Below are positions 15,731 through 29,900 of a stretch of DNA of 64,000 nt, in pieces; position 1 is the first letter of the stretch; each line of letters starts with the position of its first letter. The stretch lies in contig CM022667.1 of NCBI GenBank assembly GCA_012295275.1, forward strand, positions 12,867,038 through 12,931,037, given 5' to 3'. Source of the DNA: Chrysomallon squamiferum. Taxonomy: Eukaryota > Mollusca > Gastropoda > Neomphalida > Peltospiridae. Below the pieces are notes generated by a model, which was given only the letters and a program-made list of their open reading frames with translations, ran no database searches and was not told the DNA's origin. The translations under genes and the position numbers were made by a program.

Positions 15731-18700
15731 ATACCGCAGCCAGTGCCACCTGCTCACATTACAACACCACAGCCTGTGCCCCCGCCACATCAAGTTCAGC
15801 CCCCACAGTCCACAGCACCTTCCCATCCGGTTCAGCCCCCTCAACAAGTTCCCCCTCCTCAGACAGTGCACACCCCTCAAGCTGTACCCCCTCCACAGTC
15901 TGTACAACCACCACAGCCAGTTCCAGTTGCCCAACCGGTACCTTCTGCACAGACAGGCCCTGGCCCTGTACCTTCATCTGCAGACGCTTACCGACCTGCT
16001 TTTGACCATCCCCCACCTCATCCCCATCCAGTCCAGAGGGAGGTACCGCACGAGTTCCCACCCATTCCGACTGGCCCCTCGCCCATAGAGTCGCTCCCTG
16101 CTCACGAATCGAGAGGGTCTGTGGACTTCAGGAGCGAGGTGCGCGAGTCGCCAAGAGACTTCCGCGATTTCCCTCCCGAGCCGAAAGAACCCTACAGCGG
16201 CCGCGACGCGCACGAAGACTCGCGGTCGAGAGACTCCTACGACGACAACTGGGACTACCGCAGCCGCAGTCGCAGTCGACGCAGCTCAAGAGACAGCGAC
16301 ACGCGCGATTCGAGGGATTTTTCGCGCTCCAGTTCACGCGAGGGCTCCCAGGACTCGCAGGATCATCACGACCGGAGTCGGGAGTACCGAGATTACCGAG
16401 AGCGAGAGAGAGAGCGGACGCATCGCGAAGACAGGGAGAGAGACAAGATTAAGGAGAGAGACAGATCGGGAGAGTTCGTGGAGAAAGAAGGAAGACCCAG
16501 AACACCAACGATGCCTGCAAGGAGGAGGTCCTTTGAAAGGTCACGGTCAAGGTCACCACCAGGGAGAGAACCAATCCGACCTCCTGAACCACCCCCTCCA
16601 GATAATGAAGATATGGAATCCGGTATGGTTTGTTTATTTAAGACAGTTATTTCTTTCTGGCTGTTGTGTAGTTATTTTAATTTTTTTTTGTCATATATTT
16701 AATTACTTGTTTATTTTTTAAATGTATAATGTTGTTTTATTTACTAATCTATATATTTCGTCTATTCTGTTTTATTATCACACATAATTTAAATGATTGA
16801 TTGATATCATTTTTGTTTTTGTTTACATTTATTTATCATTCTGTTTGTTTAGCATATTTATAAATGATACATTTAGATACTAATTTTCTTCTCTGTTATT
16901 TATTTATAAAATTTTGTTTGTATTATAATTACTTGATTTAGCATTATTTGTTTATTTATTTAATGGTTTAAATAGTTGTCTTTTTCTGTTTTCATACTTA
17001 ATTCATTTATTTATATTTTGAGAGATAAATAGAAAATGCTGTTAATTCATTTATTTGAAATATGTTTCTGTTTATTTAAGGAGAACTCCTGGAGGAGGGA
17101 TTGGAGGAGATTTATGAAAACCTGTCTCCTGATACTTCGCCATTAATTACAAACTTTTCTGATGGTGAAATTCCAGTACGTTAACATTGTTTTTATTTTT
17201 ACTTGTAACAAATTGAAGTAGAAAAGATTTTTATTTTTTTTTTTCAAAAGCCAAATTAAAATTATCACAAGGCTTTTAGTATTCTGAGTAAAAATCAAAA
17301 GTATACCAGTGGTGTTACAAGCAAAATGTCAATTTTTTTTACATACATCCAGTTTTATTGTCTTAATTGTTATTCAACCACCAATTTTGGATAATAATAA
17401 AGTTTAGCAGTATTGTATTGAGCCTGAAAGGATGCATGGATAGTGCTGTTTTCTCCTCTCTCTTTTTTTTTTTTTAAGTGAGATTTTGTCAAATGTGAAA
17501 ACAAGACTGACAGACAAACTGTGAACAGCAGTTTTTACCAGTGATTTACTTTGTTTTGCTTGAACATCTTTACATGCAAATCACTGAAAAGTGGCTACAT
17601 CAGTCAGTTTATAACGATGTTTATTATTATTATTATTATTATTTTTTTTTTTTACTTGTATTGTGAAAAATATGAATCTCTGCATCCTTAAATGCTCATT
17701 GCATTATTGTTCTCTTTTATTATTCTCATTGTTGGTATTGAAAAAAACAAAATTATTTGTTTGTACTGCCACAGGTACACTTTAAAGTTCAACTTAAAGA
17801 AATGTTTATAATATATGCTTTTATAGCACTGCATCTTAAATGCTTACATTATAGCGCTGCTTATGTCAAATGCTTTTTTACAGTTGAATTTGTAAGGCAA
17901 GTATATAAGCTTGTTGTGCATATAACCAGCTTCAACTGCTTATTAGGATTAAAGTGTACCTTTGGTGAAGTAATCAGTGTAAATATATTGTCATTACTTT
18001 GAAAATATTTTTATTTGGATTTCTTTTCTTTTTTTTCCTTCTTTTTTTTTGTGTAATGGGGGGGGGGGCATTTGTCCAGTCTCAGTTAATAAACAAGAAA
18101 AGCTATAAATAAGTATTGTTAAAAAGTATTTGAGTGTAGTAAATAAGAAATTTAAAGCATGATATCATTTGTTATCACATACAAGGTTTTGGGCTAAAGT
18201 TTCTCAAGTATTGTCAGAAAAATAGAGTGGTAAGTTTGCATGTGATGTGATGATATCATCTTTAAAGGGCAAAATGGCAGAATACCAGCATTTATAATAT
18301 TGTTATTTTATTTTCATGGATAGGTTGCGCAAGACAATTTTAACAGAAATTTGAAATGTAAAGAATTTTATTTAATCGTATATTTATACCACAGATGGGT
18401 ACACTTTAATTAAAATAATGCTTCTTAAACTTACAGAAATTTGTTTTTTTTCTCAACATAATATTCCTTGCTTTATTTATAAAGTTAAGCAAAAAGTATA
18501 TCTTCGGTGTGAATTCATAACTAAAATGTTTCTGTATTCTTGTAAAACATAATAAGTGTATTTTGTATTTCTGTCGATAAAGTTATTTCTGTAAATGTTT
18601 AGAATTTAAACAAAAAAATTTGATCTGGTATGCATGGAGTTAAAGCTTTATCTACATAGATTTTAAAATTTAAGAAATAATGTTTTTGATAGGAAGGGGA

Positions 18701-21580
18701 AGATGCAGGTTATGAAGATATTTCATCTGAAGATGATTTTACTGGAGAAGATACTGATGTAATTCCTGTAAGTTTATAGAAAACTGAATGGGCACTTTAA
18801 AGAATATTTTTTTAGTCAAAATAACATTAAAACATTATTTCTGTCGCTTTAGCTAGCCCATCATTACACTCTTTGAGTTTAACTGCTTTTGCAACCATTC
18901 ACAACTTAACAGATTCAAATTTTAATTAATTGCTTTAGCTACAATTCACAGTTCAAAATAAAAACATTTTTTAGTTAATTGCTTTACAAAATTTTCAAAA
19001 TCTAAAATTTAATAACATTTTTGTTAAAATGTTTGTAAATTATAAAGAAGATTATATGCAAATGAACTGTTTTCCAAAAAATATTTCTGTAATACCCACT
19101 ATTTGGGTAGGTTAAAATAAAGTTCAGTTAATGTTTTCTACATTAATAAACATATTTTTGAAATGAATTTGATTAAAGTATATTAGTTCAATTAAATGAA
19201 TTTGATTACATTTAATTAGTTCTTTTAAATGAATTATATTAAAGTACTTTTATTATATCATATTTTCAATGTAAATTGATTTGGTTAAACAGCTTAAAAA
19301 CCTGCTATTCTTTTTTTTAAAACATATATTATGTATTTATTTTATTTCAAAGGTTTTTTTTTATTATTATTCATTTTTTTTTTTACTTGCAGAAATAATA
19401 TGATTTAAACATTTCATAATATTTTAAATTATATATTTGATATATTTTTAATTTTTTAATGATTAGATGTTTTATTTTATATGATGGATATCTGATATGT
19501 ATTACATGTTTTACAGATTTATTCATTTACTTTTCAGTGTGAGATAATTTGGAATATAAAAAAAAAAATAACTTTTATGTTTAGATATTTCATATTTGTT
19601 TTATTTTTCAGGGATTTGATCATTTCTTTTATATGTTATTTATTTATTTAATTATTTTTGCATATCATTTATTTATTTATTTATTTTTGCATATTATTTA
19701 TTTATTTATTTATTTTTGCTTATTATTTATTTGATTTTTTATTGTTTATTTCAGGGTTTTGATATTGAAGATATCATCGATGACTCCTGGGAATTCACAA
19801 CACCTGTGTTCAACCCTCTGCAGTGCTACCTATCACCTCTTGGAGTAAGTTTGTACAACATCAGCAACAACAACAGCAACAGTAGTAGTTACCAAAGTAA
19901 TAAACAGTGCAGAGTTCGATATTTGGATGAACGGTCACCAGAGTACAGTGCTATAAATATTAAAAAAAAAAAAAAAAAAAAAAACAAAAACACAAAACAG
20001 TAAGAACAAAAACTCTATGCAGTGCTACCTGCCACATCTTGGAGTAAGTTTTTACAATAATAATAATAATTACCAAAGTAATAAAAAGGGCAGGGTTTGG
20101 TATTTTGATGAGTAGGGTTAAAGATAATAAAAAGAGAAAAAAAAAACAAAAAAAACACCCAATAACAACAACTACCTTCTTACTTAACACAGACAAAATT
20201 CATTTGTATTTTATTAACAGACATTAACCTTTCCTAATAATAAAGTATGATCATGACATAACAACCTCACAAGGCTGATATTTCATGACACAATAACTTT
20301 GGATTCATTTACTGAACCTCATAAAATATTTTTACATTTCTTTGTGTGAAATGACACCAGGAAATCAGGGGGGGGGAAAAATGGCAGTCTCAGTGCATTT
20401 TTTTTGAACACATGTTATCTTATTAATAATATACTTTATTATTAGCAAACGTTGATTTTGTATAAATAACAAAAAGACATTAATGGCACTTTTTTCTTCA
20501 TATGACTGATGCTCTTTCAGTTTGTGTGGACTGTTGTTTAGCGAGTTCTCGTTCATCTTATTTCTCATGAAACTTTCAGATATTAACGGATCCATCACTG
20601 ACCCCATTTGAACAGGAAATGTTGAGTCTCGAGTCACAGCAGACCATGGACTGTCCAGAAGAAGCAACAGCTCTGTCAGAAATTGTCAAACAGTTTGCTG
20701 GGAAAGAGAAACACGAAAAGTAATCAGACTTTTTAAATAACAGCCTCATTCCACATCAAATTGCCAAGTGGATGAAACCTAAGAAACATTTTTTTTTTTT
20801 TTTTTTCAGGAAATTAGTAGTTAGTATAATTGTGGCAAAAAAAACTCTGATATTTTAATACTGATATTAGCATGACCTGAAAAAAAAAATTAGCAATTTG
20901 TTTTGGTATGACCCTGTGGCCAAAAAAAAGTTTTCTAAGTCAATCCTGAAATGGCATGAAATGTCATTCATTTTTGCACAGGGATGGGAATGACAACCTT
21001 CTGACCCTTGGCATCTTGAAAAGGCTTTGATTGTATACAAGATATTTTGTATAATGTAAATTGAATTATATTAAATAAGTTAGAAATCTTTTTGTTAAGA
21101 AACTTTTTAGTAAAAAATTTTCTCCCACAAAAATTATGTTTTAGATGTGATTGATGTAGATTGTAAATAAGTTAGAAATCTAAGAAACATTTATTTTCTC
21201 CCACTTTTAGATGGGTTGAAGCTCTAGAAGAAGTACCTAATCATTTAGTGAAAGGACTAAGTTATCTCCTTGTCAAAGAGAAAAAACAAGGTATGTATTT
21301 TATTTTTAAATTATTGTATAAATTTAAAAAAAATTACTTTCAATAATAACTTCTTTTTTTTTTTTTTTTTTGTATTAATTTGGGGATGCTTGAAACAAAC
21401 AAATCAATGTTTTTGTTTTGTTTTTTAAAATAAGCTTGTGAGGTTGGAAAATGTCTAATGATTATGTGTTCTTTTTGAAGGGCATAAGGAAGGAACAAAA
21501 TCAGTTTACTAAAACCATCAGAACTTTTATCTTTAACATATTAAAAAAAGGTGTGTGTGTAAGTGTGTCTAAATATAAAT

Positions 21581-21620
<40 letters not shown>

Positions 21621-23920
21621 TGTTTTATTTTGTTTTGAATAGATCTATTGAACCAGCTTATAGACTGGACAATGGATGGCCTTGACCTTGACCAAGCAAT
21701 GGTCCAGCCAGAATCAGCCTTCAAAGTTCGACACTTGAAAATGGGAATCCGACTGTCTGGGTGTCTGTGTTCACTCTCTTCAAACATCACAAACAAACTG
21801 CTGGTAAAAAAAATAAATAGTTGTTTATTCTGCTCCTCCCTCAAAAGTTAACAGGACCCACCCTTAGTGAGACACCAACAGGTTTTCAGTTTGTTTGCTG
21901 TAAGATGGGGGTTGGGGAAATAAAAAAAAAATGTTTAGTCTTTGATTACTAAGAAGTAATTATGTAGACACCAGTTGTTAATGTGTTTAGTAGTATTTAA
22001 TAACAATGAGTGTACTGTTTTGGTTTATAATAATATGCATATTTGTAATGACATTTTGTGAGAATGCTATTAGCACTGCTTTATTTAATAATAATAAATA
22101 TGTTTTTTAATAACACAGTTTTTGGGATTATTACTATAAATATATTTTAATAATGAATTTTAATTAAAAAACAAAACAAATTCTTTAGTAAAACATAAAA
22201 TTTAATCATAATTTGTAGTGTTTCATTCTTTTTAAACAATTTGTTTTTAAAATAATAATATATTTCTTAATAACATTGTTTGTATTAGTTAATATAGTTT
22301 AATAATAAAATAGTGGATTTTTTTTGTTTTTTTTACATTAGAAATAATAATAATTAAAAATATATTTTAATAATAAAAATTTTAAAAATTCTTTAGAAGT
22401 AATATTAATAAATATTTTTGATTTGATTTTTAGTGATTCATTAATTTTTTATTTTTTATACTAATATTTTATAATAATAGTAAAAATAATAATAATAATG
22501 ACAACATTTTCAATCAGGTAAAAGAAGTTCAGCACAAACTGATTGATTTGTTTGTGTCGCCATACATGGCATTCAGCATCAAACTTCACATTCTCAAAGC
22601 TCTTGATCAGACCATTTACTTCACTGACGGAATACGATGGTTGCTAGGGACACACCCAGATCAGGAACCAAAATCAGAGAAACAACACACATGTTATCAG
22701 AGAATTCTAGACAGCATGCTTTCAAAACAGGTGAAAATTTAATATCAAACTTTATTAACAGTTTTCCAGTTATCAAACTGTATTATTAACAGTTTCCAGT
22801 TATCAAATTGTATTATTAACAGTTTCCAGTTATCAAACTGTATTATTAACAGTTTCCAGTTCCAACAGTGCTGTATGTCTGTATGATTTTTCTGTATTTA
22901 CAAAAATAACTTTACTGGTAGTAAGTTTTTAAATTTCATAGTAAAACAGGTGATTGGCAAATAATAATCATTCGTTACACAATATTTGTTAATTTTAAAA
23001 ATGTTTCAGTGTCTGTGTTAATGCTGTTGAAGACAAAATGCATTTGTTGAAATGTCAGTTGATTATATTGTGTATTTCTGTACAATTTGTAAAATATAAA
23101 TTATTATAAAACTAATGAAATATACATTTTTATACAACTTGTAGAATATAAATTTGTATACAGTTATTAAAAAATAAATATTTATAAATCTTGTAAAATG
23201 TAAATTATTACACAACATGTAAAATATAAATTATGATAAATCTTGTAAAATATAAATTATTATGCAACTTGTAAACTGTACATTTTTAGATGTGTAGAAT
23301 ATAAATAGTTAGTAAAATATAAATTATTATAAATCTAGGTAAAATATAAATTATTTTAAAACTTGTAAAATTTAAATTTCTAAACATCTTTATAAATATA
23401 AATTTTTATACAGCATGTTAAAATGTAAATTATTAAAGAACCTGTCAAATATAATTTTTTTTTTTTTTTTTTTTTTTTTTCAGCTGTCCTGTACAACAGC
23501 AGGCTTGTCGTCATTGCTGACTAAGATCCATACTTACGAACTGTTCAACAGCTTATCTGAGAAAATTGATACGTTAGTCATTTTATCATACTAAAATTTT
23601 GTGACCATTTTTCTTAGTGGTAGTAGTTTTTTTTAAAATTATTATTAGCAGTTGTAGTATTTGTTACTATTATTGTTATTCTTTTCATTAGCATTAATAT
23701 AAGTATTGTTGTTATTGTTATTGATCTTACGAATACTATATTGGTGCAGTAGTCATTGGGATATTTTCAATTCTAACCAGTACTCTTCAAGTAGTACATG
23801 ATTGTATCAAAGCTTTGGCATTGTTTTCCTAACTATGGGAAGGTAAATTGGAAAAATATCTTGTTGCTATTTGACAAGAACAGTACATGATGTGAGTTTT
23901 CTGATATCACTATATGTATA

Positions 23921-23972
<52 letters not shown>

Positions 23973-26900
23973 TATATGTATACATCTATATATCTATATC
24001 AACCAACCTATCTATTCTATCTGTCTGTGTATATAAATATTGAACTATACACACACACAGACACATATAACAATTCTTGCTAACAATACGTCACACAATT
24101 TATGTTTTAGTGTGTTGCGCAGTCTGCCGTCAGTAGATGATGAAGATTCTGTGAAGAGTAAAGAAGAGCAGGTCGCTGACTCTGAAACAGGACTTCACAC
24201 ACCTGCACTTGACGAGAAGGATGTTGACCTCATTGTTACCTGTCTGACGGAGGTGTGCAGGGTGTTTGTTCATGCAGAACAGCTCATCGTAAGTACAGAA
24301 CTTTGGTTTCAGCAGCTGTTAATATCTGTGAGTCTACAAACATGTCTGTCTGAGGCATGACCTTTCTGTTTATATACAGAAATGTTTGTGAGTACAGTTA
24401 TTTCTATAGAAAAGTCAACTCTTCTGTATCTTCCCTATCCTTAAATGATTAGGTTAAAAATAAATGGTTTATTAATTTTTATTTTAACTAAAGTAAATAT
24501 TGAAATATATTCTAAACAGTGGTTTTAAAAAAAAGAAAAATTGGTTATGGGAACTTCCAGGAGTGTGTTAAAGATAAATACAATTGTTCTGTCTCCCTGC
24601 TAAGTGAATCATTTATCAAAATTCTGTAGAGTTTTCTGAAATGGCTGAAATGAAACACTGGGTGCTAGGAATCATGATAGGAAGACAAAGGTTTGGAAAC
24701 CATGATATAACCTACAAAATAAGCAGGTTTTTTTTAGTCATATTATTGTATGAAAGACTTACAGATGCAAAGACTATTTGTATTAAAGACATCTACATTA
24801 CCAAGTTACTTCTCACACAAAAGAATGTAACGGACTGAATGAAACTGCTATAATGAATTAATGCAGTGAAGTCTGCAACAAATTTATTTACCATGGATAA
24901 TATTAAAATATAATTTCAGTATTTTTTTATATAACCTAAGATCTGGGTGAAATTATCATGAAACATTCGTTTTTATCCATTTTATATTTCTAGCTGCTGT
25001 TAGACTGGGCTTGTATTATGGTATATATAACAGTTTTCTTAACCATTATGATAAACATGTTTTTCACATTGTTTTCTGCCTCTGATGTTAGTACAGTTTT
25101 AAAGGTTGTACTGATATAATTAAAGAAATATTAATTTAGGTTCATGTGAACAGTATAGTAAGTTAAAAACTTTTATTGCAGGCACAATCAAAGACAGCTT
25201 TACCAAGTTCCACTGTGTTTGAGAAAAGTCCTCCTGCTACTGATCCGTATCCTGGCCTGTACACCTTGGCTTACTCCTGGTAAGTTACACATCATCAACA
25301 CCACTTTAAATAAAGGTACAGATATATCCCCATATAGGTACAGTATATTAAACTTCCATGTATTTCAGTGTAATTCATTTTTTTATTTTTTTTATTTTTT
25401 TTTTTTTAACTTGGAATAAAATAAATGTTTGTTATTGTGAGCACCAGTAGCCTGAACACGTTAACTTTTTCTGTAACATACAGTTTACAAATGATAGAGT
25501 GATAAGAAAAATAACAAACAAAAGATTAAGTAAGTTATTGATAAAACTGTTCCATCCAAAGATTTGTTAATAGTTGCTTTTTATATATATATATATATAT
25601 ATATATCTTTCTTTAAAACTGTAATTTGCTTATAATAATGGTGGAATTTAATTATCCTTGGTTGCTATGTTCTTTATAAGACTTTTTCATTAAGAAACAG
25701 TCCAAGAACAATCTCCCCACCCAGAAAACCCCTACACAACATATTTGACACTTGTAAATTAATAGTTATATATAGAAGTATGGTAAAAAAAAAAAAAAAA
25801 ATTCTGAATATTAAAGGGTCTAGATCAGAAAGATTATTTTAAGAATACATAGGTCTCAATTATTTTCTGAATGTTTTTGTTGTGTACTCACTTAAGCCAC
25901 AAGGTTTATAAAAGATAAGTTATGTTACTTTTTGACAAATGTAAAATTCAGCAAACACATATATTCATTTCTGATTTAGTTTATTATTCTTTTTTTTATT
26001 TATTCATTAATTTTTAATTTTTTTTTGTCTCAGTAATCTGTTGGAAAGCCTGTTTGTGCTGACTTCTACTCCAGCGCTGTGTTGTCATTTGTCGATATTC
26101 TCGGCTGTACAGGACATTCTGCAGCATCTGATCAAGTCACAGTCAGGCCTCCTCTTTCTCAGCTCCAAACCAGACACGACCAACGGAATCATCCGATCTC
26201 TCATACAGGCACCCGTGAGATAGAGTTTCTAGTTTAAATAATTAGCTGACATTTTAATCTCTGTTTTCAAAATAGTGGTAGTCATCTGTATGATAATTTA
26301 AATAATTAGCAACATTTTAATTTTTGATTTCAAAATAGTGGTAGTCATCTGTATGTTAATTTAAATAATTAGCTGACATTTTAATCTTTGATTTTATAAT
26401 AGTGGTAATCAGTTGTATTCAGTGATTATTGAATAGTGACATTACCCTAGAGTATTATCCAGAGTGCCTGAATGGAATAGATAATGAAATTAAATTTGTT
26501 ATCAGATTTGTAATACATGTAATACATCATATATATATATATATATATATAGGTGTATGTGATTTTATGTTTTATTGTGTGTATGTCTTCATGCAAATAT
26601 TTGTTCTATAAACATGCATAGCACATGCTTTTTGGAACATGTGAATGTTTGGGAAGGTCATATATGTATGTAGGTATGTGTTTGTTGGTGTGTGAACAGC
26701 TATGTGTATTTATATGTATGTCTGCCCACTCTGTGTCCATATGTATAGCTGAACCTGTGTATCTGTCTAGGATTGATCACTGGTTACGATACAAAAAATT
26801 AATAATTTAAAATTTAACAACTGCGATGTGTAAATGTTGGATGAGTAAACAGTTTAAAAACAGTTTGACGTGTGACAACCAGTACATACAAACACAGACT

Positions 26901-29900
26901 GTAATCGACAGTGGTATGATTGTTTTAGGAAGAAAATGCTGAGGATGTTGGTTCTGATGAGACTGCTGCCCGACAGCTTGGTCTGGAGTTGGTCTACCAC
27001 TTGCAGGTTCTACAGTATGTGGACCACCTCATGGACTACCACAAGAAAAGTAAGTACAGTGATTTTCAGGTGATGTTCATTTACCAATAGGTTATATTTT
27101 TTTCTGTAGTGATTTTCAACAGGTTTTACATTTATTTCAAAAGTGATTTTCAGATGTAAAATAGATTATTGATCAATAGTTTACATGGGTACATTTATTT
27201 CTATAGATGTTTTCAAATGTAAATTAAATTTCTGATCGTTAGGTAACACAGGTATATTTATTTCTGTAGATATTTTTCAAATGCAAATTAATTTGTTGAC
27301 CAATAGGTTACATAGTAGGTTTATTTTTGTAGTAATTTACAAACTAAAGTTACGTAGGTTACAGATTTAAAAGTTAAAGCCAGTGCTTTAAAAATGTGAA
27401 TTTTTCATTACTGTGATAATAGACTAATGTGTCTGCTTTATTTTAATTTTTTAATTTTTAGTAGATGATTTATCAGTAAATAGAATTCAAAATATTTTAT
27501 CTATTCTGTTGTCAGTATTTGTTATTAAAATGACTGATGGAAAATAAAATGTTTTTGTAAAATGTAAAATATTTATTTAAAATGATTGTTTTTTTTTTTT
27601 TTTTTTTTTCTGTTCAGATCCAAATCCAAAGAATACAGATGCCTCAGAACCACTTGGAATACTCCAGAATCTGTTTTCTATGACCTTCACCTCTGTCACA
27701 CGAGATGGTGTTCCCATAGTAACGACAGCAGGCCGGGATGCAGTGGTATATGTACTTAGTCTGGAAGACAATCTGAAAATACTCTTCCCATTCCTAGAAC
27801 TGACAGGTGAATTGTAACTCTCTGTCTGTGTCATAGTGTGTCTCTCTCTCTTTTCAACTTCTGATGTTTTTCTTTTTGTCTTTGTGTGTGTGTGTGTGTG
27901 TGTGTGCATGTATTTGTGCATGTTTTTTTTTTTGTTTATGTGATTTTTCTTCTTTTTTTTTTTTTTCATTTTCTTGCTGATATTTTGTTTTTCACTGTCT
28001 GTTTGTCTTTAGTTATATATGTCTCACATTCTATTTTTTTTCTCTATCTTTCTCCATCTATTTTTTCTAGACTCTCTGAGGAGAAAACTTCATTTTTGTC
28101 TATCTCTTCCATTCTGTGTCTGTTTCTGCTACTTATCCTTTCTTCTACATCAGTTTTCTTTTATCCGATTCTTTAAGTATCAATCTGTCTTATGCTGTTA
28201 TTTTTGTTTTCTTTCTCTCAATATTGTCTCTTTTTTTCCTTTTTATTTAATTCTTTTTTCCCATCTTCTCTCACTCTCTTTCTGTGAGTACAGTTAAATA
28301 TCTGTATTTGTATTCCTGCAGGAGATCAAACAGTGGACAGACGCAGGAAGAAGTCTGTGTGCACTGGGTATGCCACTCAGCTTCTCTGTCTTGTTGTCAA
28401 GATGTCAACAAATATCAAAATGTTGGAGAAGTACAAGACCAAACTGATTGCAATATCCGAAGAAGGTGAGTGAATACATTAATATTTACTTATGTTTCCT
28501 TTATTGATTTTACATATATTTATTAATGTGTTGACTTTAAGAAAGATGCCTGATCCAGAACATTATTATTCAAAAATGATTTTTATTGGTTCTTTATAAA
28601 TAGTTTTGTTTACTCATATTTAAATAAAAATGTTTTGTATATGAAAATACTTTAAGAAAGATGCCTTATGCAGAACATTATTTTTCAGAAACAAATTTTA
28701 TAGTTTTTTTTTTTAAATAGTTTTGCTTGCACATATAATTTAAATAAAAATATTTCATATACAAAGTTGCCTATAATTTCAGTCAGCAATATGAAAAAAA
28801 AAAAAAGAAATATTGTTTTGTTTTGTTTTGTTTTTAAGACATCAACAGTCGAGTGAGTGATCTACAGAACTGGTTGGCGCCGATGGTGAAGTTGACGACG
28901 ATAACGCACAATGACCTGACTGCTGTGATAGGTCAGATGAAGCAGTACATGGACGATGTGCAGAAACTTCCTCCAGCTCTTATCACAACCCTGAGAATTC
29001 TTCACACACTCGTCATCAGTCCTCAAACCAAGTTTCCTCAAGGTATTATTCCTCAGACACAGTTTACTTAACTTAGTTAGTCCTTCAGCCTGACTTGTGT
29101 AATCTGTTCACTTCCAAAACCTAGTGTACTTAATCTCTGTAGTCCCCAAACTTAGTTTACTTAGTCTATTTAATCCTCAAACTTGGTTTACTTAAACTAT
29201 TTAGTATTAAAACCAAGTTTACTTAATGATAATCTATTCAGTCCTCAAATTTACTGAATGTGTTACATAACCAGAAATGTATATGATAATTATGGACTAG
29301 ACCCCAGTCTGAACATTTTTTAATGGTATACTTTGTTATGAGTGATGATATATCATCCAAAACAATAAAATAATAACATGAAAGCATAACTGGGGAATAA
29401 CTGATTATGGTCTTAGGATCTCAGTTTAATCTTGCTAAGGTAAGAATGGTGTAATTCAGAGAGGCTATGCCATTTGACCTGAGCAGGACAAAGCTGATAA
29501 CCAGTCTTTTTTTCATTTCCTTTTATTCTGAATCCTACATACTACAAAAACTAAATATATGTAATTAATTGTTTTCATTCTCATCTCACTGCTCTTGATC
29601 AGTTTCATGTATATTGGTTTTGATGTCACTTACACTTCAAAACAAAATAGTTCTTAAATAATGAAAAATTATTTGTTATTTTTGGGATGATTGTTTATTC
29701 ACACTTATTATACTATTATGCTTTGTATTTATGGGGTGTTTTGTGTGTTTTTTAAACTTAAATTTTATTATTTTAGATCAGCTGACAGAACTAAAATACA
29801 AGTATGCTCTACTGGAAATGTACAGTGAGGAGTGTTTTCCAATTCTACTTGGTTTTCTTCAGGTTAGACTCATCATCCTCATCCTCATCATCATCATCAT

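Noticed and set aside
15590-16337. Several minus-strand frames opposite virilizer exon 6
   Set aside because: Shadows of a GC-rich, low-complexity coding exon; none shows a domain or splice context.
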